Assembly (NCBI GenBank): GCA_900319855.1 | Contig: ONQC01000001.1 | Coordinates: forward strand, 52,398-116,397 | Source of the DNA: an uncultured Bacteroidales bacterium | Lineage (GTDB): Bacteria; Bacteroidota; Bacteroidia; Bacteroidales; UBA932 | DNA: 64,000 nt | Reading direction: 5' to 3' | The notes under the pieces: generated by a model | What the model saw: the letters and a program-made list of their open reading frames with translations, nothing else | The model's database searches: none | Told to the model about the DNA's origin: nothing | Translations under genes and position numbers: made by a program | In this document: one piece after another, positions 33,792 to 42,733 of the stretch | Layout of the letters: each line of letters begins with the position of its first letter | How positions within the stretch are numbered: position 1 is the stretch's first letter

Positions 33792-33835
33792 TAGAGGACC
33801 TTTATGGCAAATCAAATTGCCATAAAGGTCCTCTA
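33792..33835. repeat. Perfect 19-bp stem hairpin after the RAYT gene
   Basis: TAGAGGACCTTTATGGCAA (33792-33810) pairs perfectly with 33817-33835 around the loop ATCAAA. The core GACC(A/T)TTAT-GCAAA...TTTGCC-ATAA(T/A)GGTC is shared with the hairpin at 32535-32568. It lacks a T-run, so it is not a plain terminator. The remaining bases up to 33950 show nothing I can assign. Confidence 0.85.
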
Positions 33836-33950
33836 GTTAGCTGAATTATAGGCGTTTACGTTTTTCGGCCGTTCGCTGCGTTTCCGGTTGGTCTTTCACG
33901 GGATCGACGGCGGCTGCGATGAATGGCCGCTCCAGGATCCGGGAGGGGAA

Positions 33951-35228
33951 CTACCGCAGCTGGAAGGCGGTGGCGGGCTGGATGTGGAAGGCTTCGCGGA
34001 TGCGGGGGACGGCGTCGAGCTTCTCCCAGCCGAAGAACTGCACGTCGCGTTCGACCTCGGCGCCGTCGCGAATGAGCTTGAGGCGGCGGACATAAGGCTC
34101 GCGGCCCATGTGGCCGTAGGCGGCGGTGGGTTCGTAGATCGGGTTCTGCAGGCCGAACTGGCGGATGATGGCGGCGGGACGCAGGTCGAAGAGCTGGCCG
34201 ACCATGGCCGCGATCTCGCTGTCGTGGCGGATGCCGGTTCCGTAGGTGTCGACGAAGATGCTCACGGGCTCGGCGATGCCGATAGCATAGGAGACCTGGA
34301 CGAGCATTTCATCGGCGATGCCGGCGGCGACCATGTTCTTGGCGATGTAGCGGGCGGCGTATGCGGCGCTGCGGTCGACCTTGGAGGGGTCTTTGCCGGA
34401 GAAGGCGCCGCCGCCGTGGGCACCGCGTCCGCCGTAGGTGTCGACGATGATCTTACGGCCGGTCAGGCCGGTATCTCCGTGGGGGCCGCCGATGACGAAC
34501 TTGCCGGTCGGATTGACATGTAGGATGTACGTCCCGTCAAAAAGGGCCGCGGTCTCGGGCGGGAGCTGGGCCAGGACGCGGGGGAGTAGGATCTTGCGGA
34601 CATCTTCTTCAATGCGCGCGTGCATGGCCTCGTCGGTGTCGAACTCGTCGTGCTGGGTCGAGACGACGATGGTATGGACCCGGACCGGACGGTGGTTGGC
34701 ACTGTCATATTCAATGGTATACTGGGCCTTGGCATCCGGACGGAGGTAGGGCATGAGGACGGCTTCCCGCCGCAGGTCGGCCAGAGTCTTGAGCGTCAGG
34801 TGCGACAGGGCGAGGGGAAGGGGCATGTACTGCCGGGTGTCGCGGCAGGCATAGCCGAACATCATGCCCTGGTCGCCGGCACCCTGGGCTTCGGGCTCCT
34901 CGCGGACCACGCCCCGGTTGATGTCCTGGCTCTGGTCATGGATGGCGGACAGGATGCCGCAGGAATTGCTGTCAAAGCGGTATTCAGCCTTGTTGTAACC
35001 GATGCGGTCGATGACCCCGCGGACGGTTTTCTGGATATCGACGTATGCGTGCTCGGAACGGACTTCGCCGCCCACGACGACCAGGCCTGTGGTGCAGAAG
35101 GTTTCGCAGGCCACTTTGGCATAGGCGTCCTGACGGAGGAACTCGTCGAGGATGGCATCGGAGATCTGGTCGGCCACTTTGTCCGGATGGCCTTCGGAAA
35201 CGGATTCGGAAGTAAACAGATAGTTCAT
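33951..35228 (-). CDS. metK: S-adenosylmethionine synthase
   Basis: The start at 35226-35228 ([20 protein letters not shown]) gives 425 aa. Diagnostic motifs are [29 protein letters not shown] (ATP site), [20 protein letters not shown] (phosphate binding) and [12 protein letters not shown]. It makes SAM from methionine and ATP in the cytoplasm. The 5' leader contains a full promoter, a SAM-II-like aptamer and a terminator hairpin, so expression is predicted to fall when SAM is plentiful. The size of 425-430 aa is usual for Bacteroidetes MetK. Confidence 0.95.
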   Translation of the reverse strand: MNYLFTSESVSEGHPDKVADQISDAILDEFLRQDAYAKVACETFCTTGLVVVGGEVRSEHAYVDIQKTVRGVIDRIGYNKAEYRFDSNSCGILSAIHDQSQDINRGVVREEPEAQGAGDQGMMFGYACRDTRQYMPLPLALSHLTLKTLADLRREAVLMPYLRPDAKAQYTIEYDSANHRPVRVHTIVVSTQHDEFDTDEAMHARIEEDVRKILLPRVLAQLPPETAALFDGTYILHVNPTGKFVIGGPHGDTGLTGRKIIVDTYGGRGAHGGGAFSGKDPSKVDRSAAYAARYIAKNMVAAGIADEMLVQVSYAIGIAEPVSIFVDTYGTGIRHDSEIAAMVGQLFDLRPAAIIRQFGLQNPIYEPTAAYGHMGREPYVRRLKLIRDGAEVERDVQFFGWEKLDAVPRIREAFHIQPATAFQLR

Positions 35229-35238
35229 ATCAACATAC

Positions 35239-35269
35239 AAAAAAAGGCTCCTTGGGGGAACGCGGAGCC
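35239..35269 (-). terminator. Attenuator terminator in the metK leader
   Basis: On the minus strand GGCTCC (35269-35264) pairs with GGAGCC (35251-35246) around a 12-base loop, followed by seven T. It stands 17 bases or less before the metK start, downstream of the SAM-II-like aptamer, so it is the likely expression platform. Confidence 0.8.
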
Positions 35270-35302
35270 ATCACAAAAACACAAAACATTGATATGAAAA
35301 GC

Positions 35303-35331
35303 GGTCACAGTTTTCGGCGTGACCTTGGGTC
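35303..35331 (-). promoter_or_regulatory. Alternative hairpins between aptamer and attenuator
   Basis: On the minus strand GGTCAC/GTGACC can form a 6-bp stem (35324-35303), while its GGTC can instead pair with the GACC just upstream (35331-35328) over a CAA loop. The two pairings exclude each other, which would suit a switch. This is inference from base pairing. Confidence 0.4.
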
Positions 35332-35382
35332 AACATTTTAGCATTTTTTTACGTGGTTGCAAGCAGGCAAATCTGTCCACAT
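35330..35382 (-). ncRNA. SAM-II riboswitch aptamer upstream of metK
   Basis: Minus-strand reading, 5' to 3': stem strand ATGTGG (35382-35377), then GATTT (35373-35369), TTGCAA (35362-35357), second stem strand CCACGT (35356-35351), an A-rich linker and GCTAAAATG (35342-35334). This is the order and spacing of the known SAM-II (metX) aptamer: a 5-6 bp P1, GAUUU and UUGCAA in the loop, CCACGU-AAA and a 3' GCUAAA. The stem closes with one wobble pair. It begins within about 10 bases of the predicted transcription start. SAM-II is known from alphaproteobacteria and Bacteroidetes. Confidence 0.85.
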
Positions 35383-35397
35383 TCCCGAAAGGGATGG

Positions 35398-35428
35398 CAA
35401 AGGTACGCAGAAAACCGATAATTCCAAA
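35398..35428 (-). promoter_or_regulatory. Consensus Bacteroidetes promoter for metK
   Basis: On the minus strand TTTG (35428-35425), 19 bases, then TACCTTTG (35405-35398). The start of transcription would fall near 35391, just before the SAM-II aptamer. Confidence 0.85.
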
Positions 35429-35499
35429 CTTTTTTTGCGATAAAACGATGAAATATAAGATAAAACGATTTTTTATTTTCCGATTCTCATGGATTATTT

Positions 35500-35507
35500 T
35501 ATCTTTG
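35500..35507 (+). promoter_or_regulatory. -7 promoter element for the first Oar-like receptor
   Basis: TATCTTTG with TTTC at the -33 position, 37 bases before the ATG at 35545. The surrounding 316-base gap between metK and this gene is otherwise taken up by the metK leader. Confidence 0.65.
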
Positions 35508-35544
35508 CGGCCGGAAAATACAACCAACCCATTTATCAATATCT

Positions 35545-38500
35545 ATGAAACATTCTTTCAAGTATGTTTTGCTTGCCGCCATTTCGATGGTAGCGAGCAT
35601 CGTCACCTATGCCCAGGTGACGACGGCATCCATTGCCGGCCGCGTTTCTGACGCCCAGGGCGCTGTGATTGGCGCTCCGGTCGTCGCTGTCTACCAGCCG
35701 ACGGGTGCTACCTACTATGCCGTGACGGACAGCCGTGGTGCCTACCGTCTCAGCGGTCTTACCCCGGGCGGTCCCTACACCGTGACCTTCGACGTCCTCG
35801 GATACCGCAAGGTGGAAAACCAGGGTATCTATGCTCCTCTCGGTGAGACCGTCACTGTCAATTCTGACCTTGAGGAAGAATCTATCAACCTTGACGCCGC
35901 CGTCTTCGTCGCCGATGGCACCGAATCCGGCATGAACATCAAGCGCTCCGGCATCGGTACGTCCGTCAGCCAGCGCACGATGAACAACCTCCCGTCCGTC
36001 AACCGCAGCATGAACGATGTCATGAAACTGACTCCGCAGGCTTCTACGACCTCCAACGGTCTGGCCGTCGGTGGCGGTGACTACCGTTCCTCCTATGTGA
36101 CCGTCGACGGTGCCGCGTTCAACAACGCTTTCGGTATCGGTTCCAACCTCCCGGCCGGCGGCAGCCCGATCTCCCTCGATGCAATCGAGCAGATGAGCGT
36201 CAACATCACCCCGTTCGACGTCCGTATGTCCGGTTTCACCGGCGGTGCGATCAACGCTGTCACCAAGAGCGGTACCAACCAGGTCAAGGCTTCTGTCTAC
36301 GATTACTACACCAGCCAGGATATGCGTGGCTACAAGGTTGAGGATCAGGACATCACCAAGACCGACATGCTGAACAACACCCTCGGCTTCACCCTGGGTG
36401 GTCCGATTATCAAGAACAAACTCTTCTTCTTCGTGAACGGTGAATACACCTGGGATACCGTTCCGGGTTCCAGTAAGGTTGTCAGCACGGCTTCCGGCCG
36501 CGTCGATCCTAACTTCGCTGTTGGCGGCACAACCGTCCGTCCGACCGAGTCCTTTATGAAAGAGGTCAAGGACTACCTGTCCAACACCTATGGTTATGAC
36601 CCCGGCCGCTACCAGGGTTATTCCTTCTCGACTCCGGACTACAAAGTGATGGCCCGCCTGGACTGGATCATCAACGACGCCAACAAGCTGAACGTCCGTT
36701 TCAGCCACACCCATACGGCCAACTCCAACAGCCCGTCCAGCTCGGTCAACCCGATCAACCCGAACCCGTACAACCGTGACACCTACGGCCGTACTTCCGA
36801 CTACGCGATGTACTTCGAGTCCAGCCGCTACTTCCAGGAGCAGAACTTCACCTCCGTCGCCGCTGAGCTCAACTCCCGTATCGGCCGCGCCGACAACATG
36901 TTCCGCGTGACCTGGTCCCACCAGAACGAGCCCCGTTCCTTCGTGGGTGCCAACTTCCCGACGGTTGATATCCTTGAGAACTATGTCGATGCGAATGGCG
37001 AGAGCAACCGTGCCGTCCTGACCTCGTTCGGTCCGGACCCGTTCACCTACGGCAACCTCCGCGACGTCCAGACCATCGTCGGTACCGACGAACTGACGTG
37101 GGTCAACGGCATCCACAACTGGGTGCTCGGCCTGCAGTTCGAGTACAACAACACCAAGAACGGCTTCATGCAGGGCGGTCTCGGCTACTATGTCTATGAC
37201 AGCTGGGAGAGCTTCAAGGCCGCCGGCAAGCCGGTCGCCTTCGCGATCACCCACTCCAACCGTGACGACCTCGCCCAGGTCTACCCGTCCTTCGAGTATA
37301 TGCAGTACTCCTGGTATGCCCAGGATGAGATCACGTTCAGTGACTACTTCAAGATGACCGCCGGTATCCGTTTCGAGCTCCCGGTCTATCCAGTCATCCC
37401 GAACAACACCAACAAGGAGTATCTCCAGCTCGCCGCCCGCGGCAACTCCCTGGCCGGCACCAGCACGGCTGACATGCCGATCGCCCGTCCGAACGTCTCC
37501 CCGCGCCTCGGCTTCAACTGGGATGTCCTGAAGAACCGCAACCTGATCCTGCGCGGCGGCACCGGCATCTACACCGGCCGTATCCCGTTCGTGTGGATCG
37601 TCTCCGCCGCCGGCAACTCCAACAACCTGCAGGCCCAGTTCATCGACACCGACGGTACCAACCAGAACACCCCGAACTTCCATGACAATGTCAACGATAT
37701 CCTGAAGGACATCTATGGCGGAGCCTTCAAGGCCCAGGATCTCCCGGCCCCGGGCGGTGCGACCATCATGGACAAGCACCTGCGCATGCCGATGACCTGG
37801 AAGGCTTCCCTGGCTGCCGACGTCCAGCTGCCTTGGGGCATCAAGGGCTCCTTCGAAGGTATCTACAACTATGACCTGGAGACCGTTACCGCCAACCGTC
37901 TGGGTTACACGGAAGGTGCCGGTGTCACCCTGCCGGGTGAGCCGTCCCCGCGTGCCAGCTGGTCTTCCGAGCGCATCAAGTCTTCCGCCGGTACCACTGT
38001 CGCTCCGTACTACCTGACCAACTCTGACAAGCACGGCCACTATTGGTCTCTCACCGCGCAGCTGCAGAAGACCTTCGGCTTCGGTCTCGATATCATGGCG
38101 GCTTACACCCGCAGCGAATCCAAGGGTATCCAGGAAGGCTACGGCGACCAGGTTTCCTCCCTCTTCGCCGGTGGCAACTACTCCGTCAACGGTTCCAACC
38201 ATCCGGAGCTCGGCCATTCCGCCTACGTTTCCCCGAACCGTCTGATCGCCAACATCAGCTACCGTCTGCAGGAAGGCCGCAACCTGGCCACTACCTTCGG
38301 CCTGTTCTATGAGGGTTACAACCACTGCTATGTGGGTAACTACTCCTACACCCGCCGTTCCTACACGATCGGTACCCAGAGCGGCAAGTACACCAACCCG
38401 GTCACCGGTGAAGGTGGTTCCCTGAACCTGATCTATATCCCGACCGACAGCGACCTGAACAAGATGACCTTCACCTCCGAAGAGAACAAGGCCGAGTTCA

Positions 38501-38841
38501 AGAGCTTCATCGAGAGCGACAAGTACCTCAGCAACCACCGTGGCGAATACAGCGTCCGTGGCGCGAAGGTCGCTCCTTGGCAGCACCGTTTCAACCTGAA
38601 GGTGGCCCAGGACTTCATCGTCTACATCGCCGGTCGTCCGACCACCCTGCAGATCGGTGCGGATATCCTCAATGTCGGCAACCTGATCAACTCCAACTGG
38701 GGTCTGGCCAAGCAGTACAGCACCGAGAACATCCTGAAGATCTCCAACGGTACTTACAGCTTCACCGCTCCGAAGGAAGTTACCTATAAGAACATTGCCA
38801 ACACCTGGCAGGCCCTGCTGAGCGCCCGTCTCTTCTTCTAG
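35545..38841 (+). CDS. Oar-like TonB-dependent receptor with carboxypeptidase-regulatory-like domain
   Basis: This 1098-aa outer-membrane protein has a signal peptide (ending TYAQ), a CarboxypepD_reg-like beta-sandwich at about residues 27-115 (TASIAGRVSDAQGAVIGAPV), a plug (SVSQRTMNNLPSVNRSMNDVMKLTPQ, then SGFTGGAINAVTKSGTN) and a large barrel ending WQALLSARLFF with the terminal aromatic. This is the Oar group and not a SusC: no SusD gene follows. Substrate is unknown. Codon use is strongly biased (CCG, CGT, GGT, AAC, ATC), as in very highly expressed genes. It is a monocistronic unit with its own promoter and terminator and a paralogue at 45663. Confidence 0.9.
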   Translation: MKHSFKYVLLAAISMVASIVTYAQVTTASIAGRVSDAQGAVIGAPVVAVYQPTGATYYAVTDSRGAYRLSGLTPGGPYTVTFDVLGYRKVENQGIYAPLGETVTVNSDLEEESINLDAAVFVADGTESGMNIKRSGIGTSVSQRTMNNLPSVNRSMNDVMKLTPQASTTSNGLAVGGGDYRSSYVTVDGAAFNNAFGIGSNLPAGGSPISLDAIEQMSVNITPFDVRMSGFTGGAINAVTKSGTNQVKASVYDYYTSQDMRGYKVEDQDITKTDMLNNTLGFTLGGPIIKNKLFFFVNGEYTWDTVPGSSKVVSTASGRVDPNFAVGGTTVRPTESFMKEVKDYLSNTYGYDPGRYQGYSFSTPDYKVMARLDWIINDANKLNVRFSHTHTANSNSPSSSVNPINPNPYNRDTYGRTSDYAMYFESSRYFQEQNFTSVAAELNSRIGRADNMFRVTWSHQNEPRSFVGANFPTVDILENYVDANGESNRAVLTSFGPDPFTYGNLRDVQTIVGTDELTWVNGIHNWVLGLQFEYNNTKNGFMQGGLGYYVYDSWESFKAAGKPVAFAITHSNRDDLAQVYPSFEYMQYSWYAQDEITFSDYFKMTAGIRFELPVYPVIPNNTNKEYLQLAARGNSLAGTSTADMPIARPNVSPRLGFNWDVLKNRNLILRGGTGIYTGRIPFVWIVSAAGNSNNLQAQFIDTDGTNQNTPNFHDNVNDILKDIYGGAFKAQDLPAPGGATIMDKHLRMPMTWKASLAADVQLPWGIKGSFEGIYNYDLETVTANRLGYTEGAGVTLPGEPSPRASWSSERIKSSAGTTVAPYYLTNSDKHGHYWSLTAQLQKTFGFGLDIMAAYTRSESKGIQEGYGDQVSSLFAGGNYSVNGSNHPELGHSAYVSPNRLIANISYRLQEGRNLATTFGLFYEGYNHCYVGNYSYTRRSYTIGTQSGKYTNPVTGEGGSLNLIYIPTDSDLNKMTFTSEENKAEFKSFIESDKYLSNHRGEYSVRGAKVAPWQHRFNLKVAQDFIVYIAGRPTTLQIGADILNVGNLINSNWGLAKQYSTENILKISNGTYSFTAPKEVTYKNIANTWQALLSARLFF

Positions 38842-38866
38842 GAATCCTTCCAACATACTATATGAT

Positions 38867-38900
38867 ACGTCCGGCTGTTTTCACAGCCGGACGTTTTTTT
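38867..38900 (+). terminator. Intrinsic terminator after the first Oar-like receptor
   Basis: ACGTCCGGCTGT (38867-38878) pairs perfectly with ACAGCCGGACGT (38883-38894) over a tetraloop, followed by T7. It shares the ACGTCCGGC/GCCGGACGT stem with the terminator at 45521. Confidence 0.92.
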
Positions 38901-38905
38901 ATTGC

Positions 38906-38936
38906 TTTGTATTTCATTCGGATTTCCGTATCTTTG
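38906..38936 (+). promoter_or_regulatory. Consensus promoter for the caspase-like/fimbrillin-like unit
   Basis: TTTG (38906-38909), 19 bases, TATCTTTG (38929-38936), then 56 bases to the ATG at 38993. Confidence 0.85.
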
Positions 38937-38992
38937 GCTTTGGGAGTATCATTCTTCCATTTTGTAATTCAGCCGTTTCCAATCTTTTACAG

Positions 38993-41900
38993 ATGAAATA
39001 CATCCGCTTTTTTGTCGCCACCATCGCCCTTCTGGCTGCTTTAGCCTCTTGCGATTTGATGAACAAAGAAGAGGAGGCGACCCTTGACACCAGTGTACGG
39101 GAGCTTTCCTTTACTCCGGAAGGGGGCAGCCTCTTCGTCTCAGTAACTACCGATCTGGACTGGACCGCCAGCTGTTCGGGCGAGGGCTTCTCCGTCAGTC
39201 CGGCTTCGGGATCGGGCAGCGGCCGCCTCACGGTCTCCGCAACGCCCAATCCCGGCTATGATGCCCGGACGGGAAAAGTTACGATTTCAGCCGGCGGACT
39301 CTCTTCGAGCGTCAGTCTCGTCCAGGCCGCGGGGGATGCCATCACCCTGGACAAGAGCGAGTACGAACTGGACTGTGAGCCCGCATCCCTGGAACTGAAG
39401 GTCGGAAGCACCGTGGACTTCCAGGTGGATTCTCCCGTGGATTGGGTCAGCGTCGTGTCCTCCAAGGGTCTTTCCGAATCCAAGGTCGTGTTGTCCGTAG
39501 CCCGGAACGATACCAAGGAAATCCGGGAAACCCAGGTGCAGATTTCCGGAGGCGCAATCAGCAAGAGCGTGCATATCGTCCAGAAGCCGACGACGCATTT
39601 CCCCCAGACGGAGGCGGAATTCGAGGCCTCCGTTGCCATTACCGAGGCAATCGGGGAAGCGGTCGTGTCTTTCATGGATTCCTTGACTCCTGAGCAGAGA
39701 AAGGACTCTGCCATGGTCGTGCACCACATAGAGGAGATGGAGAACGTCCTGCATGTCATCTATCTTTCCGACGGTACGGTGTCCTTCATGCAGCGGGACA
39801 GCATCTGGGCCAATTATAGCCCGCTGCCCGGAGATGCGGAGATGTCCGCTCAGACGACTGGCAAGGCCTTTGCCGTTACGCCTGGCCTGAAGAACCGTTT
39901 CTCTTCTGTTTCCCCGCGTAACGGCAGCTATGTCATGACGGGGAAGTCCGCCTTGATCGTAGATCCCTATTTCGGACACAATCATAATGAGCTTGCGCAG
40001 TTCCTGTCGGATGCGGGGTTCTCGGATATCCGTATTTTTTCTCCGGGAGAGGTGACGTTGGAGCACTTCCATGGGGCGTATTTGAACACCTTTGATTTCA
40101 TCATGTTTGACACCCATGGTGCCTCCCTTGCCGTGCCGATTATCGCCGATATAGAAGTAGCTTCTATTGATTACGCCTTTCCGGGCTTTTCCGCCTGCAA
40201 GAGCCTCTTGTATACCGGGGTCCGCTATTATCCCGGTTTGCTTTCGTCGCTGATCACCATGGGCATAAACCCCAAGAATCTGGCGATCAATTTCTGTATG
40301 GAGGAGGGAAAGGGAAGGCCTTACATCTGCGCCACTCCGGATTACATCCGGGATGAAGCTTCTTTTGACAGCAATACCTTCGTGATCATGGATGCCTGCA
40401 GTTCAGCCGCGATAACGGAGGATAAGGAAGACAAGCACCGTTCCCTGGTCCTTGCATTCCTGGACAGTGGCGCCGGTGTCGTCTCCGGATTCAGGAATAC
40501 GGCTTTCAGCGCCAACACACTCCCCTTGACGAACAGGCAAGTCCGGCTGATGGCGCATGGGGTATCCTATCAAGACGCTTACCTGCACTTACAGTCTTTC
40601 TCCAGGGTCTATGATTATTGCTACTCTGTCTTTGATGCGATCGGGAGCGGGGACGATTATGATACTTTTCCGGGAAGTGCCTATGACTTCCAAGGATTAT
40701 ACAGATGTTTCCAGAATCAGGATATGAACAAGGTGCCGTATTTCATGGTCGCTGGTTATCCTGTCCTGGACACTCCATCCGTATCCGGCGAGGGCATATC
40801 CCTTTCATGGGAATCCTCCATGTCGTCTTTCCGGGATTATGACTGGACTGTCGTAACCGAAGCAAATGAAACCTCGACCGGGTCCTGGGACCTGAAGTAT
40901 AAAACGGTCACCGAATGCTATTACGTATGCTCTTTCGACGTGTATATCGATGGCGAGAAAGTTGCAACGACAACGGAAAAGACGCTGTCTCTGGATAAAG
41001 AGCATGAGCTATACGATAAGATAAAGGCTTTCGGGACCCATGAATGCTATGTCGTTGCCAATATGCGTACAGAAGATGAACTGATCGCTTCCTACAAGAG
41101 CGATGTGGTCAAGTATACAATCGGCGTGGAGGCATCCGTAGAAGTTCCGGAAGATGAGATAACCGCATCGACTACGGCGGCCACCGTCTTTGTATATACG
41201 TCCTGCAATACGACCGTCAAAGAAAAAGGGCTTGTGTATTCCGCCGGCAACATGAATCCGGTAATCGGGCCCGCGGACTGCATCAAACAGGTATCCGGGA
41301 CCCATACCGACAACTTCCTGGTCGCCTTGACCGGCCTGACCCCGGGGACTACCTACTATGCAAGGGGATACATCATCGTCCAGGACGGCAGCAGTGACAA
41401 AACCATCTACAGCGATACGGCAAGCTTTACAACCGCCGAGGAGACCAAACCGCTCATCTCCCTCTCTTCGGACTCCGTAAACTATGGGTCCGTCGATGTC
41501 GGCGTCGGGAAGGAGGTCGACATAACCATTGAGAATACCGGGAATGCCACGCTGACGATATCTTCCATAGAGGTCTCCGATGAAAGCATCTTCTCGGCGA
41601 GCCTGTCAAGTATGACAATTGCGCCGGGCACGCCTGCTACCTTGACAACCCGGTTCCTCCCGGGCGAAGCGAAGAGTTATTCCGGCACCATAACCATCAG
41701 GTCCAATGCTGGGAACCTGCCTGCTGCGGTCGTTTCGCTGAGCGGAGTCGGAACCGCTGTCTCCGTGGGCCCCATCCTCTCGCTCTCTACCAGGGAAGTC
41801 GACTTCGGGTCCGTCTACGTGAACGGGGAGGCCTCGCAGTCGGTCAGTATCTCCAATACCGGAGATGAGCCCCTGGTCATCACCTCCATCGGCAAACCCG

Positions 41901-42715
41901 GTTTCCTGTCGGTCGACTGGGCGAAAAAAACCATCGGGGTGAACGGGCAGGAGCCGCTTACCCTTACTTTCAAGCCGGGTTCCGCCACTTCGTACAGCGG
42001 CACCGTCGTCATCTATTCGAACGGCGGAAATGCAACGATCGTCGTCCGCGGGTCCGGCAAGGAAAAGCATTATACCGCGGAATATGTCGACCTGGGACTG
42101 TCTGTCAAGTGGGCGACCTGCAACCTGGGCGCCTCCAGTCCGGAGGGATACGGCGATTATTTCGCCTGGGGCGAAACGGAAACAAAGACGGATTTCGGCT
42201 GGAATACGTACATGTGGTGCAACGGTTCTTCGAATTCTTTGACCAAATACAATACCTCGGCCATGTCCGGCAGCGTGGACGGAAAAACGGTTCTCGAGTC
42301 GGGAGACGATGCCGCCTCCCAGGCTTTCGGCGGCAAATGGCGCATGGCCACAATCAAGGAATGGGAAGAGCTCTGCAACGATAAATATTGCACGTGGACG
42401 TGGACGACGGTAAACGGAGTACAGGGTTACAGGATAACCAGTAAGATTACCGGTTTCACAGACAATTCGATATTCCTTCCCGCCGCAGGGTATAAAGACG
42501 GTACGAACGCTGTATCCGTGGGGGGCCGGGGTTATTATTGGTCTTCAAGCCTTGATTCCAGCTCGAGTGCCCATTATGTGGAGTTCTATCCATCTTCCAA
42601 AATCACCTTATCCGCAATCCGTTGCTTCGGATACCCTGTCCGTCCGGTTTATGGCGACAAACAGATTCAGCCCGGAGGGGATCACGAAGGGACCGAAGAC
42701 GAACCGTGGAACTAA
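38993..42715 (+). CDS. Caspase-like (clan CD) lipoprotein with BACON-like, anchor and Fib_succ_major domains
   Basis: This 1240-aa lipoprotein has the anchor Cys in LAALASCDL. Residues about 32-205 are two BACON-like Ig domains (VRELSFTPEGGSLFVSVTTDLDW and the following repeat). Residues about 320-590 look like a clan CD cysteine peptidase: YLNTFDFIMFDTHGAS gives a candidate His375 and TFVIMDACSSAAI a candidate Cys469, each at the end of a hydrophobic strand as in gingipains and metacaspases. After a fibronectin-like stretch come two choice-of-anchor-D/ASH-like domains (about 822-1025). The C-terminal domain of about residues 1031-1228 is of the Fibrobacter major-paralogue type (YVDLGLSVKWATCNLGA...RCFGYPVRPVYG). 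Peptidase activity is inferred from the fold pattern only. Confidence 0.75.
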   Translation: MKYIRFFVATIALLAALASCDLMNKEEEATLDTSVRELSFTPEGGSLFVSVTTDLDWTASCSGEGFSVSPASGSGSGRLTVSATPNPGYDARTGKVTISAGGLSSSVSLVQAAGDAITLDKSEYELDCEPASLELKVGSTVDFQVDSPVDWVSVVSSKGLSESKVVLSVARNDTKEIRETQVQISGGAISKSVHIVQKPTTHFPQTEAEFEASVAITEAIGEAVVSFMDSLTPEQRKDSAMVVHHIEEMENVLHVIYLSDGTVSFMQRDSIWANYSPLPGDAEMSAQTTGKAFAVTPGLKNRFSSVSPRNGSYVMTGKSALIVDPYFGHNHNELAQFLSDAGFSDIRIFSPGEVTLEHFHGAYLNTFDFIMFDTHGASLAVPIIADIEVASIDYAFPGFSACKSLLYTGVRYYPGLLSSLITMGINPKNLAINFCMEEGKGRPYICATPDYIRDEASFDSNTFVIMDACSSAAITEDKEDKHRSLVLAFLDSGAGVVSGFRNTAFSANTLPLTNRQVRLMAHGVSYQDAYLHLQSFSRVYDYCYSVFDAIGSGDDYDTFPGSAYDFQGLYRCFQNQDMNKVPYFMVAGYPVLDTPSVSGEGISLSWESSMSSFRDYDWTVVTEANETSTGSWDLKYKTVTECYYVCSFDVYIDGEKVATTTEKTLSLDKEHELYDKIKAFGTHECYVVANMRTEDELIASYKSDVVKYTIGVEASVEVPEDEITASTTAATVFVYTSCNTTVKEKGLVYSAGNMNPVIGPADCIKQVSGTHTDNFLVALTGLTPGTTYYARGYIIVQDGSSDKTIYSDTASFTTAEETKPLISLSSDSVNYGSVDVGVGKEVDITIENTGNATLTISSIEVSDESIFSASLSSMTIAPGTPATLTTRFLPGEAKSYSGTITIRSNAGNLPAAVVSLSGVGTAVSVGPILSLSTREVDFGSVYVNGEASQSVSISNTGDEPLVITSIGKPGFLSVDWAKKTIGVNGQEPLTLTFKPGSATSYSGTVVIYSNGGNATIVVRGSGKEKHYTAEYVDLGLSVKWATCNLGASSPEGYGDYFAWGETETKTDFGWNTYMWCNGSSNSLTKYNTSAMSGSVDGKTVLESGDDAASQAFGGKWRMATIKEWEELCNDKYCTWTWTTVNGVQGYRITSKITGFTDNSIFLPAAGYKDGTNAVSVGGRGYYWSSSLDSSSSAHYVEFYPSSKITLSAIRCFGYPVRPVYGDKQIQPGGDHEGTEDEPWN

Positions 42716-42718
42716 TCA

Positions 42719-42726
42719 AGAGGAGG
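42719..42726 (+). promoter_or_regulatory. Strong Shine-Dalgarno sequence
   Basis: AGAGGAGG stands 8 bases before the ATG at 42734. Strong purine-rich sites like this are rare in Bacteroidetes and in this window. Confidence 0.6.
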
Positions 42727-42733
42727 GAATACA

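Noticed and set aside
35536-38856. Antisense open frame of about 1100 codons over the first Oar-like receptor
   Set aside because: It mirrors the receptor gene exactly, has Val/Asp/Gly-rich low-information translation and no domain. It arises because biased GC-rich codons leave few stops on the other strand.
39457-39700. Short alternative forward frames inside the caspase-like gene as overlapping genes
   Set aside because: No start context or conserved pattern; the main frame has clear domains through this region.
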